From Saprospiraceae bacterium (GTDB lineage Bacteria; Bacteroidota; Bacteroidia; Chitinophagales; Saprospiraceae): DNA of 64,000 nucleotides. The notes below the pieces were generated by a model that worked only from the letters and a program-made list of their open reading frames with translations, was not told the DNA's origin and searched no databases. The position numbers were made by a program, and so were the translations under genes. Each line of letters begins with the position of its first letter. The first letter of the stretch is position 1. The stretch spans positions 62,001 through 126,000 of the forward strand of contig JAHDCU010000007.1 in the NCBI GenBank assembly GCA_020629715.1, written 5' to 3'. Of the stretch, positions 35,606-45,374 are shown piece after piece.

Positions 35606-38600
35606 TTAGTTCAAATTAAATCTCACTGTGATACCGCCTCGCATACTTGTGACATCTACACTACTGGATAACTTTGGTTGCTGTTTGTTGTAATCAAAAA
35701 ATGCTCTAAGAGTCAAATTTTCATTGATATCATAATCTACAGATGGGCTAAAGCTTATACTTCTTGCTCCTCTCGTTGGCTCTGCAGAATAATCACTATC
35801 AAGCTCGTGTAGTACCGTAAGGTCATCTCCTAAGGCAAAATCTACATTGAGCGTAAGTTCTCGACCTCTGAAGTTATTGACCGAACCACCACGACCTCCT
35901 CTGCCTCCACGGCTATTAGTATTATTATCCAATTTGTCAGGATCTTCCTCTTTTTTATCACGATCTCTTCTCGAGCTTTTCTTACCCTTATCACCTGTGA
36001 GGAACTTGATATTTACATCAGGGAAGGTATATCCGAATCCGAATGCGATTTCTTTGTTTTTTCGCTCTTGGAGATTAGTAGTCTCTAAGATCAAAGCAAG
36101 ATTACGAGTCTGTCGATATTCGAAATCGATCTTCATGTCGCTTATAGTCTTGATCTCTATCCCGATCAATGGTTCGAATCCTTCATCTATTACTACTTGA
36201 GGGATTTCTATTTGAGAGTAGAAGTTACCGTTCTCTTTGATACCCGGTAATCCTGGTATATCTTGACCAAACTCAAGATCATATTCCTGATCGCTGAAGT
36301 AAGAATTGACACTTAAGGTCGATTTATATCCATGCTTAAATACAATGGAGCTAAATATCTCCTTCATAAATGAAAGTTTGGACAGACCTTTATATTCCAA
36401 ATTCCAATTAGGTCTAGGGATATAATTATTATTGGCGATCTGTCGTTCTAAGTTGACTTCTTCACCATTAGAATAATCTAGATTATTGACATCTTGACCA
36501 GTATATGCCGCTAGGAAAGATGGTATAATCACTTGTGATGAACTACCACCGTAGCCTTCTTTAAAGCCAAGATCAAGGTCATGCGGTATATCATTATTAG
36601 CGAGATTTCTAGATACAAGATACCTATTAGCCTTCATGGTCTGAAATAACTCAAAAGAATTGGTATTGAATAAGGTCTGAAATGATGCATAGGTGACCTC
36701 AAATGATCCTACATCTTGTCTCGCCACTTGTTGGAAGTCAGGAACACCTTCGATATCCGAGAGGTTTCTGAAATTTTCCTTGTGGTCTTTGACGTATCTC
36801 TTATTAAGTTTTACATTGACCTTAAAGTCTCTGATCGGCTCTACATCGATATTAGCATCCCAAGAGATCGTGCGATTTTGCAGTACCTGACCATTGAAAA
36901 GTCTATCTTCTGTGATCCAACCATTATTAGCTGCATCATATAACCAGTTGCTACCAACATTAGGATCCTCTACATAATTAATATCTGGTTGCCATCCGAG
37001 TACAAAAGCAGCTCCTGGAGCATCAAATCCTGAAGTCAAACCAAGATATTGCGGAGATAATCCTGCATTGAAGCCTGGCACAACGGTAGATAAATTTTCA
37101 CGATAATTAAATTTGATATTTCGTAAAGCCAACAATGGTTTGATCAATATACGCTCTATATCACTTGGACCATCTCGTTTGCTCTTTTTACGGGATCGAT
37201 CGTCTTTCGCATCCTTGGTATCTTCTTTTGTATCCGCTTGTTTTACATCTCCTCGTGTTTTCCTCTTTGTATTACGAGTACTCTTTTTACGATCTATACT
37301 TTTGAGATACTCAGATTTTGCATAAAGCTTAGTGAAGTTGAGCGATACGTTGAGGCTACGACTTTGATTATTTTGAATAATCCCTCCAAACTCTTGTATG
37401 CTCAATGGTGCAGCATCCCAACTGTAGCCAGCATTATAACTTGCCTTGGCAGTAGTCCAATCCAACAATGGAATATACGTTAGTGGCGCAGTGAATGTCA
37501 CTGCTAGATCATGCTGATATTGTCGATTACGACCACCATTAGTGATATTTTGCCAACGGTAGTCATTTACATACTCAGGATTATCTCGTACTATATCACT
37601 AAAATTTTGACCCGTAGCATCCGACTGATTACCAAATTGATCGGTCCATATTCTATTTTCTGGATTACTTACCCAAGCTTCCAAGTCAGTTGTACCTGCG
37701 GGAGCATTAGTCTCACGTGGGACTCCTACTTGACGCAATTCATCTATCACAGAAGTATTAGTTGCATTAAAGTTAATCTTGATCGATTTACTCAAATCCC
37801 AATTGAGCCCATATTGTCTAGTCCAATCAAACCGCTGATCATCAAATGCATATACAGGCACCTCGGGTAGACGATATTGTCGTTCATTTTTGTAGCGACG
37901 CATCTCCGTCGTAAAGTTGAACGATTGTGGTAATGGATTGAAATTAAACTCACTCAACCACTTCAACCATTTTCCTTTTATTCCCTTAAAGGGCTTAATA
38001 TAATTGGCCTTACGACTATAATTATAATCCAATGCTCCTCTGATGTCCTTCGTTCTATCCTGATTATAGAATTCGTCCGTATGATTCATTTCAGTATACG
38101 CATAGCTGGCACTGAAATTTTCAATATCCCATGGTTTCGGGGTCCTTTTCTTTTCTTTTTTGGCTTTACCTGTGTTTATTTTATCACCAGGTTTACCTAT
38201 ACCTTGATTAGCTCGTTTAGCTGTTTTTTTCTTAGAACCGCCTCTATTTTTCTTGACATTAGTGAAGTTAAACGTCTTGATGGTGGTCACGTCTTGTCCA
38301 CGATCACGGATTTCTTGAGCCTCTTCACCAGTAGCCTTTCTTGAACTGATTGTTTCCTCAGCCGTGAGATCCAGCTCGTAGGGATCCCACCTTTCTTTGA
38401 TCGTGTTTTTTGAATATTGAGCAAAAAACGGGATACTTACATTCCATGCTTCTGGTAACATCTTTCCGATCTCCAGATTGGTCGCCACATCCCAGTTGGT
38501 CCGAGTATCTTGTTGTCTATCGGCCAGTTTATCATTGAGTGCTCCAAAGCCTACTGTAGAGAATCCTCCCGAAGCCGTTACTGATCCTAGATCTGCCATC

Positions 38601-41600
38601 TGTATATCCATACGAGCTAGACCAGCGTATCCGCCTTGCTCCTGTAATCCTGTAGCTCTTAGCTCATTGATCCACACCTCTGATCTGTAAAACTCTAACT
38701 CTGGAGAATTTTTTGATCTAACCCCAATTTCTATTCCTTTTACATAACCTAAACTTGGGTTGCCAATGATTTTAATTGAATCTGGAGCCTCACCGGGTAA
38801 GCTGCCTTCCTTAAAAATCTCCTTACCGTAAATTTCCCCGGCTGATGCTTCACTATCACTATTTCTATCTTGCTTAAGATCAGTAAATTCTTTCAAAGCA
38901 AAGTCAAACATATTTTCATCTCGCCAAATATTCTCCTCAGAAGAGATACTTTGATTTGGATCCGACATCACGAGTGGTATCTGATACTCATAGTAGTTTT
39001 GTTTGAAATCTTTACCAATCTTAAGATAAACGAATAAGTCACCTGGGTCTATAGGGTCTGCACCATCAGTATCATTAAATGATAAATCCTCGGCATGTAC
39101 AAACATCTGCATACGCTCGTAGAGCCTCAAGTCCACATTGGTAAACTTAAATACACTTGCTTCGCAACCTGAGCTTGGGAATTTATTGATCTGAAGTGCA
39201 AGTGACTTCTCATCTTGTCTCAGATTAGAGAACGAACTAAATAAAGTCTGTTGCTTGATACCTTCAGGAAGAACATAGTTAAAAGGTGTTTTATTAGAAT
39301 TTTCTTGAACACCTACATCATCTATACTAAACTGAACAGCATCTCTTGGTACATCTGGTCCTGCGAAGCAATCTGGGATATTCCTTCTCCATTGATTTCT
39401 CACTAATTCTAACTCTGCAAATCGCAGGGTCTTTGGCTTCGTAAAGCCGGTCATATACATTCTGATAAACTGTATAGATCTTAGACCTTCTATTCCATTT
39501 ACAGATTCTCCAACATTGATTGGTATCTGAAATCGGTACCACTCTTCATTAGGACCATTAGCCCTAATAACCGTTCTACGCTCTCTGATAAATTGCTCTC
39601 CTACATCGGCAGCCAATCCATTATTACCGTCATGGCGCAGTTCTACTTTGTATTCGTAGTAGCTTTCGCTTGTCTCAAGTGATCGATTATTATTCAGATC
39701 TTCCACTTGTGGATTACGATCTCCTGCCAACGCGGAAGCTCCAGTAGCCGTAGCTGTATTAGTATTATCAGGTCTATTTCCTTGAGGGTTGTTGTTATCT
39801 TTATACCTGATGGTTAGATCATTTTCGCCATTGTATAAATCATCATTGAAGGCTACGAAGTTGTCACCTGCTGGATCATCATTAAGTACAGGTTCATTGC
39901 CATAACTAGCGAGATAGTCCTGAAATTTTACTCTTTCAGTTTCATCATTGAGGCCATCGTACCCTTGATCTTGTTTGTCTCCTTCTTGGTTATCATATGC
40001 GATGATGGGTGGTATTCTGATCGGCACATCGCCCCATACACTTTCTACTACAGGCACTACATCAGTATCATTGATGGGTATTGCATTTTCAAAAAACTGA
40101 ACATCATCTTTTAAAATATCCTCTGATACATTTCCTAAGTTGAAATATAAATAACCAGTTTCGTCTACATCAGGATCACCACTATCACGGCGCTCCATAA
40201 ATGGATTCATCATCCAAAACTCGATATATTCTACATTGGCTGCCTCAAAGTCATTATTATTGAGTTCTCTCATCACCCCACCCCATCGAGTCTCAGGTTC
40301 ATTGAGCTTTATTTTATTTTCATTGGCATCAAAAAAGGCACCCGCAGTGTTATCGTAACCATCACCTGGTAGATCAAAATTATATGGTCCTCTCTCCTCA
40401 GGATAGTATGAAAGGTCAAATGTAAATAGGTTAGGTAGCTGATCAAATGCTAAATCACGATCAAATAAATCATCTTGAAGGATCGTTCGAGTATAAGGAT
40501 CTTCTTGATCTTCTGAGGATTGTGTGACTTGATCAATACGATACCAGCTCAATTTTGCACGATTGGCTCCATACTCTAGATTATCTACAAGCTCAGCTTC
40601 AGGACGATAACTATCTGTACCTTCTAGACCTAGTGGAGTACTAGCCAATACCCATTCTAGTGGCTGAGTGCCTAAGGGAATAGCACTCGCGGCACCCTCA
40701 AAGTCATCAATACTCACTACTCCTGTATCTTCACCAGATAGATTGATTGCATTGTTATGACCTGGTCTTAATGCTGCTACCTCTCCAGAGAAATTTACAG
40801 TTGACGGAACATTGGTACTATAAAAAGGGAGTTTGTCAACCGCCTTTGTGATCCAATCAGAATTCTTGCTAAAATTCATATCCAGACCATAGATGCGGTT
40901 ATTGATTGGATCGTCACCAAAATTTACCTTTTCGGTAAATGGTCTCTCTTTTAGTTGTAAAAACGTGGCACCAAACTGAAGATTGTCACTATACAGATAG
41001 TCAGCTCTGACACCAAGCATATTTTTTTGCTGTAGGCTAAATAATGACTGATCTTCAAAAGATACCCTTATCGGAGTACCTGACTGGAGGTATGCGTCAT
41101 TGATGATTTTCAACCTACCGATACCATAATCTATTTCATAATCTTGACCTTCTATCAAGGTGACACCACCCGCACGTACCGTTACTGATCCTTGCGGTAT
41201 ATTAAATGCTCCTAAAGAGATTTCTGATGAAACACTAGACTTAAACTGCCCAGCCATGACAAATCTATTCTTCTCAAGAAAGTTACGAGCACCAGTCACG
41301 GTGGTATCATAAAGCTCTTGGTACTTATAAAACTCAGGATTTACCCCTGGTGCCGCGTCAGCAAATAGCTCATCCAATGACGAACCAAATGGCTCCAAAA
41401 CAGGGAAAATAATCGTTCCGCTCCTTGGTATCACAGTCACTCCAGGTACAAAGTCAAAACGACCATCAGGCTGAGGATCCAACTTTGAATTGAGTTTATC
41501 TAACTGAAATAAATCTAGTAATGGCAAATAACGAATACCGTCTTCTGGTATAAATCGCTTAAGCGATCCATCAGTATTATCCTCATAAAAAATATCAAAT

Positions 41601-43282
41601 ACAAAATCTTCAGTTCCTAGCTGGCCTGTACCTAGTGGATATACATTTTTCATCATCAGATCCCAAGATGGTAAAGCTGGTATCTGATTAGAGCTTTTTA
41701 GCATTTTTAGATAGATCACATTATCAGGCTGAGGCTCTGCACTCTGGTCTGTACTAGAGCTATTGGCATCCTCTGTGATCTCTCCTACTTTATATATACC
41801 ATCACCGTTGTAGCTATAGTTATATTCATAAGCAACCGCTAAAGCTTGATTAGGTCTGAGTCGTACATTCAGGGATATAAAACCCAATTGCTCATTGAAA
41901 GAATATTCAGTGGGGCTAAGTTTTCTAGCTCTAAATTTTTCAAAACCTACATTTTCTTCTAAGCCATAAGAAGGACCAATCAGTCCTTGTACAGTCATAG
42001 ACTGGATCCTTGTCGAAGGGTCATCGGCTAGTTCACTATATAAATTGTTGTTATTATTACTTGGTAGTATATCACCATCAGCATCTACTTCAAACCTCGC
42101 CGGGGTGACAGATATCCTATCTGAAGGATCATCAAAAAGACTGCGATTAGCCTTAGCTATATCCGCCAATGCACATACGGTACGCGTCTGCTCTACATTT
42201 CTATCCGTCATCTCCTCTACCCAAACTTGTAGTCTCACAATACCCATTTGACTTTGGATATAAGGAAGATCTACCAATGCGTCTTCAAATTTATCTCGAT
42301 GGTAGTGAGATAAAAAGAAGTGCCTATTCTCATCATACTCATCTGGTCTTACCTCAAACTCTTGCACAACGGCGCCACCATCAATCTGTATATCTTCCTG
42401 CTGGGATCGTTGCTGAGAAGCCAATAATGTCAAAAATAATTTCCCAAACTGTAACTCAGTCTTGATACCAAATAGACTTTCTGATCCTTGTATCAACTGA
42501 CTATTGAGAGGCATTGATACATTACCAGCCTCTATGTTTTTGATAATATCGTCTTCTGAAAACTGCTCTGTATCGTATGCAATTTTGATACGGCGATCAA
42601 AATCAAAAGTGGCCTGCGTATCGTAATTAAATCCAAGATTGAGCTTTTTACCAATACTACCTTCTACGTTCATTTTGATAGCCATATCAAAATCAAAAAG
42701 TGGCCCTTGAACTCGTTGTCTTTCTAGTAATGCTGGATCGTCACGCTTGTTATAATCAAATCCTGTCGTGATATCTATATTACCTTGTGGCTGGATATTG
42801 ACTTCGCTTCCTCCAAATAGTCTATCGATCAGATTGTCCTTGACATCGATCTTGGCCATTGGATCTATTTTTCCCGATCCACTTTTTACACCTGAATTTA
42901 TACCTGCCAGTTTGCTAAAATACTGGCGCTCTTGCTCTTTACCTCTATGATCAAGGTACTCTCCAAAGGTCATCGTTGTCGGATTTCTGAAATACTCCTC
43001 TCCTATCCTCTCTGTAATGATGTATTGATTAGTCTCTGGATCATACTCCACTTCTTGAGTCACATTACTCGGTGTAATGTCAAATGGATTGTAATAATCA
43101 TTATTGATAAAATCTGTATCACGATCTCTCAATGGGATCGTATCAGATGACATCTCAACGATTTTCACAGCAGAAGTGCTAATCTCCTCCAGTGTCGGAC
43201 CTTTAGTAAAAGCCGATGCCTCATTGAAACCGAACAAAACCACGCTGATGACAGTTATCAATGTGTATGTGAATCTCCTCAT
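35606..43282 (-). CDS. sprA: SprA, type IX secretion outer membrane translocon
   Basis: 2558 residues, in the size range of SprA/Sov (about 2400-2500). SprA forms the giant 36-strand outer-membrane barrel through which type IX substrates pass, and it is needed for gliding in species that glide. It has a signal peptide (about 1-24, N-E-A-S-A), the SprA_N-type repeats around F-D-I-T-P-S-N-V and Y-N-R-K/K-R-D, the block D-D-F-E-G-A-A-S-A-I-P-L-G near 862-874, and a barrel ending G-G-I-T-V-R-F-N-L-N. A Lys/Arg/Gly-rich insertion near 2435-2470 is low-complexity. ruvA lies directly upstream, as in other Bacteroidota. Confidence 0.96.
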   Translation of the reverse strand: MRRFTYTLITVISVVLFGFNEASAFTKGPTLEEISTSAVKIVEMSSDTIPLRDRDTDFINNDYYNPFDITPSNVTQEVEYDPETNQYIITERIGEEYFRNPTTMTFGEYLDHRGKEQERQYFSKLAGINSGVKSGSGKIDPMAKIDVKDNLIDRLFGGSEVNIQPQGNIDITTGFDYNKRDDPALLERQRVQGPLFDFDMAIKMNVEGSIGKKLNLGFNYDTQATFDFDRRIKIAYDTEQFSEDDIIKNIEAGNVSMPLNSQLIQGSESLFGIKTELQFGKLFLTLLASQQRSQQEDIQIDGGAVVQEFEVRPDEYDENRHFFLSHYHRDKFEDALVDLPYIQSQMGIVRLQVWVEEMTDRNVEQTRTVCALADIAKANRSLFDDPSDRISVTPARFEVDADGDILPSNNNNNLYSELADDPSTRIQSMTVQGLIGPSYGLEENVGFEKFRARKLSPTEYSFNEQLGFISLNVRLRPNQALAVAYEYNYSYNGDGIYKVGEITEDANSSSTDQSAEPQPDNVIYLKMLKSSNQIPALPSWDLMMKNVYPLGTGQLGTEDFVFDIFYEDNTDGSLKRFIPEDGIRYLPLLDLFQLDKLNSKLDPQPDGRFDFVPGVTVIPRSGTIIFPVLEPFGSSLDELFADAAPGVNPEFYKYQELYDTTVTGARNFLEKNRFVMAGQFKSSVSSEISLGAFNIPQGSVTVRAGGVTLIEGQDYEIDYGIGRLKIINDAYLQSGTPIRVSFEDQSLFSLQQKNMLGVRADYLYSDNLQFGATFLQLKERPFTEKVNFGDDPINNRIYGLDMNFSKNSDWITKAVDKLPFYSTNVPSTVNFSGEVAALRPGHNNAINLSGEDTGVVSIDDFEGAASAIPLGTQPLEWVLASTPLGLEGTDSYRPEAELVDNLEYGANRAKLSWYRIDQVTQSSEDQEDPYTRTILQDDLFDRDLAFDQLPNLFTFDLSYYPEERGPYNFDLPGDGYDNTAGAFFDANENKIKLNEPETRWGGVMRELNNNDFEAANVEYIEFWMMNPFMERRDSGDPDVDETGYLYFNLGNVSEDILKDDVQFFENAIPINDTDVVPVVESVWGDVPIRIPPIIAYDNQEGDKQDQGYDGLNDETERVKFQDYLASYGNEPVLNDDPAGDNFVAFNDDLYNGENDLTIRYKDNNNPQGNRPDNTNTATATGASALAGDRNPQVEDLNNNRSLETSESYYEYKVELRHDGNNGLAADVGEQFIRERRTVIRANGPNEEWYRFQIPINVGESVNGIEGLRSIQFIRMYMTGFTKPKTLRFAELELVRNQWRRNIPDCFAGPDVPRDAVQFSIDDVGVQENSNKTPFNYVLPEGIKQQTLFSSFSNLRQDEKSLALQINKFPSSGCEASVFKFTNVDLRLYERMQMFVHAEDLSFNDTDGADPIDPGDLFVYLKIGKDFKQNYYEYQIPLVMSDPNQSISSEENIWRDENMFDFALKEFTDLKQDRNSDSEASAGEIYGKEIFKEGSLPGEAPDSIKIIGNPSLGYVKGIEIGVRSKNSPELEFYRSEVWINELRATGLQEQGGYAGLARMDIQMADLGSVTASGGFSTVGFGALNDKLADRQQDTRTNWDVATNLEIGKMLPEAWNVSIPFFAQYSKNTIKERWDPYELDLTAEETISSRKATGEEAQEIRDRGQDVTTIKTFNFTNVKKNRGGSKKKTAKRANQGIGKPGDKINTGKAKKEKKRTPKPWDIENFSASYAYTEMNHTDEFYNQDRTKDIRGALDYNYSRKANYIKPFKGIKGKWLKWLSEFNFNPLPQSFNFTTEMRRYKNERQYRLPEVPVYAFDDQRFDWTRQYGLNWDLSKSIKINFNATNTSVIDELRQVGVPRETNAPAGTTDLEAWVSNPENRIWTDQFGNQSDATGQNFSDIVRDNPEYVNDYRWQNITNGGRNRQYQHDLAVTFTAPLTYIPLLDWTTAKASYNAGYSWDAAPLSIQEFGGIIQNNQSRSLNVSLNFTKLYAKSEYLKSIDRKKSTRNTKRKTRGDVKQADTKEDTKDAKDDRSRKKSKRDGPSDIERILIKPLLALRNIKFNYRENLSTVVPGFNAGLSPQYLGLTSGFDAPGAAFVLGWQPDINYVEDPNVGSNWLYDAANNGWITEDRLFNGQVLQNRTISWDANIDVEPIRDFKVNVKLNKRYVKDHKENFRNLSDIEGVPDFQQVARQDVGSFEVTYASFQTLFNTNSFELFQTMKANRYLVSRNLANNDIPHDLDLGFKEGYGGSSSQVIIPSFLAAYTGQDVNNLDYSNGEEVNLERQIANNNYIPRPNWNLEYKGLSKLSFMKEIFSSIVFKHGYKSTLSVNSYFSDQEYDLEFGQDIPGLPGIKENGNFYSQIEIPQVVIDEGFEPLIGIEIKTISDMKIDFEYRQTRNLALILETTNLQERKNKEIAFGFGYTFPDVNIKFLTGDKGKKSSRRDRDKKEEDPDKLDNNTNSRGGRGGRGGSVNNFRGRELTLNVDFALGDDLTVLHELDSDYSAEPTRGARSISFSPSVDYDINENLTLRAFFDYNKQQPKLSSSVDVTSMRGGITVRFNLN

Positions 43283-43380
43283 ATGTAGTGTCTCTTATGG
43301 ACCTTTCTTCAATATTATACGACAAGCACAGAAGTGCTTCGTCAAAATCACCATTAATTAACTCTAATAATCTATAAATA

Positions 43381-43971
43381 TTATGTCATCTGACGTAATA
43401 TCATCTTGATTAACGTTTCTACCTGATCAACCTGCGGATTCTTCGCTAGGATCATATCAATCTTCTTATTGATCGTAGCTTTTTGGAATCCTAAAGCTAA
43501 TAGTGCAGATAACGCCTCTTCTTTGAGACTATTGTTTGATCCGAGTGAAGTTTCGGTTTGTTCCATACCTTCTTTGATCAATTTGTCTTTTAAGTCAAGT
43601 ATGATACGTTTTGCAGTCTTTGGGCCTATGCCTTTTATCTTATTGATAGCGACTACATTTTCATTGACAATGGCTTGCTTAACCTCTTCTGGAGGCATAT
43701 AGCTGAGCATGATTCTTGCTGTATTAGGGCCTATCCCAGATACGGAAATTAAATGCTTAAATAATGCCCGCTCAGCAATAGTCAGAAAACCGTATAGTGT
43801 ATGGCTATCTTCTTTGACTTGCAGATGAGTGTAGAGTCTAACGGCATCTTTTCCTTCTAATCCTTCTGCCGTAAAAAGACTAATATTGATATGATATCCT
43901 ACACCATGAGTTTCAAGATATACATATGTAGGACTCTTGAAGCTAATTTCTCCTTTTATATAACCAATCAA
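43381..43971 (-). CDS. ruvA: Holliday junction branch migration protein RuvA
   Basis: 196 residues. RuvA binds the four-way junction and loads the RuvB motor. N-terminal OB domain (1-65, M-I-G-Y-I-K-G-E-I), then the tandem helix-hairpin-helix region with V-S-G-I-G-P-N-T-A-R near 76-85 and I-K-G-I-G-P-K-T-A-K-R near 112-122, and the domain III helices (about 150-196) that contact RuvB. It is the first gene of the ruvA-sprA order with a 98-base gap, so the two could share a transcript. A divergent region to purD lies upstream. Confidence 0.96.
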   Translation of the reverse strand: MIGYIKGEISFKSPTYVYLETHGVGYHINISLFTAEGLEGKDAVRLYTHLQVKEDSHTLYGFLTIAERALFKHLISVSGIGPNTARIMLSYMPPEEVKQAIVNENVVAINKIKGIGPKTAKRIILDLKDKLIKEGMEQTETSLGSNNSLKEEALSALLALGFQKATINKKIDMILAKNPQVDQVETLIKMILRQMT

Positions 43972-44069
43972 AATGTGCTAATTTGTTGGTGTAAAGCTAC
44001 TCAAATATTATGAAATAATTATATATGATTATGCTTGAAGTATTTAGCTTTCACATACCAATTTCAGGT

Positions 44070-44077
44070 TACTTTTG
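44070..44077 (+). promoter_or_regulatory. Candidate -7 element for purD
   Basis: TACTTTTG fits TAnnTTTG, 25 bases ahead of the purD ATG at 44103. No good TTG was found about 20 bases upstream; TTTC is in that place. Confidence 0.45.
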
Positions 44078-44102
44078 TGATAACAATCAATAAAACTCAA
44101 CA

Positions 44103-45374
44103 ATGAACATCTTAATACTTGGAAGCGGAGGAAGAGAGCATGCATTGAGCTGGAAAATCAGTCAATCATCGCATTGTGATCGGTTATTCATTGCTCCAGG
44201 TAACGGAGGTACATCCGCGCATGGTACTAATATTGACGTACAAGTTGGTGATTTTAATGGTATAGCGAAAAGCATAAAAGAGTATTCGATACGAATGGTT
44301 GTGGTAGGACCTGAAGTACCATTGGTCAATGGTCTCAAGGAGTATCTACAGTCAAGCCTTGAAACTATACCCATATTTGTTGGGCCTGGTAAGTCGGGTG
44401 CAATCTTAGAAGGAAGCAAAGCATACTCTAAGGAGTTTATGAAAAAATATAATGTGCCCACCGCAGCTTATGGTACATTCTCTAAAAAAACGCTAAGTGA
44501 AGCCAAGGCTTTCTTAAAAACCATGGATGCACCTTATGTACTTAAAGCGGATGGATTAGCTGCGGGCAAGGGAGTGCTTATCATAGATCAACTCGCCGAA
44601 GCAGAAGCAGCACTTGACGAAATGTTCTCTGGGAAATTTGGAGATGCCTCATCTACCGTGGTGATCGAAGAATTCTTAGATGGTATCGAGTTTTCGGTAT
44701 TTACATTGATTGATGGCAAAAACTATGTCATTCTTCCGGAAGCAAAAGACTACAAACGTATTGGAGAAGGCGATACTGGTCTCAATACAGGTGGTATGGG
44801 TGCAATTTCTCCGGTGCCTTTCGTAGATGATACTCTCATGGATCAAGTAAAACAACATATAATAGAACCTACAATCCGAGGTATCGAAACAGAACAACTG
44901 GATTATCGAGGATTCATTTTTTTTGGATTGATCAAAGTGGGAGATACTGTCAAAGTTATAGAATATAACTGTAGACTTGGTGATCCTGAAACTGAGGCTA
45001 TCATACCACGTATCACCTCTGACCTAGTGCCTATATTAGCAAGCCTCGGAGATCAATCTTTGGACCAGCATAGCCTTCAGATAAGCGAAAATATCTGCTC
45101 TACCGTAATGATGGTATCTGGCGGCTATCCCGAAGCGTATGAAAAGGGTAAAAACATAACAATAGATGGTCAAGATGGAGATTTGCTTTTCCATGCTGGC
45201 ACTATTGAAAGTGATGAAAATATTGTCACCAATGGTGGTAGAGTACTCAGTGCCAGTGCATTATCACATGATATACAATCTGCATTAGACAAAAGTTATG
45301 ACCTTGTCAATAGAGTATCTTTTGACCAAAAGAACTTCCGTACAGATATCGGAAAGGATCTACTCGCATTATGA
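44103..45374 (+). CDS. purD: Phosphoribosylamine-glycine ligase
   Basis: 423 residues. ATP-dependent ligation of glycine to phosphoribosylamine, the second step of purine synthesis. ATP-grasp enzyme with the opening I-L-G-S-G-G-R-E-H-A-L near 5-15, the A-D-G-L-A-A-G-K-G-V block near 150-159 and the metal/ATP region N-C-R-L-G-D-P-E-T-E near 289-298. It is usually near murF or alr in Bacteroidota, and here overlaps murF-alr by ATGA. Confidence 0.96.
   Translation: MNILILGSGGREHALSWKISQSSHCDRLFIAPGNGGTSAHGTNIDVQVGDFNGIAKSIKEYSIRMVVVGPEVPLVNGLKEYLQSSLETIPIFVGPGKSGAILEGSKAYSKEFMKKYNVPTAAYGTFSKKTLSEAKAFLKTMDAPYVLKADGLAAGKGVLIIDQLAEAEAALDEMFSGKFGDASSTVVIEEFLDGIEFSVFTLIDGKNYVILPEAKDYKRIGEGDTGLNTGGMGAISPVPFVDDTLMDQVKQHIIEPTIRGIETEQLDYRGFIFFGLIKVGDTVKVIEYNCRLGDPETEAIIPRITSDLVPILASLGDQSLDQHSLQISENICSTVMMVSGGYPEAYEKGKNITIDGQDGDLLFHAGTIESDENIVTNGGRVLSASALSHDIQSALDKSYDLVNRVSFDQKNFRTDIGKDLLAL

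Noticed and set aside
36171-36182. tRNA T-loop-like GGTTCGAATCC
   Set aside because: It lies within sprA coding sequence and the other tRNA arms are missing.
37511-37870. 119-residue forward open frame inside sprA
   Set aside because: Fully inside sprA on the other strand, with the biased composition of an antisense frame and no start signal.
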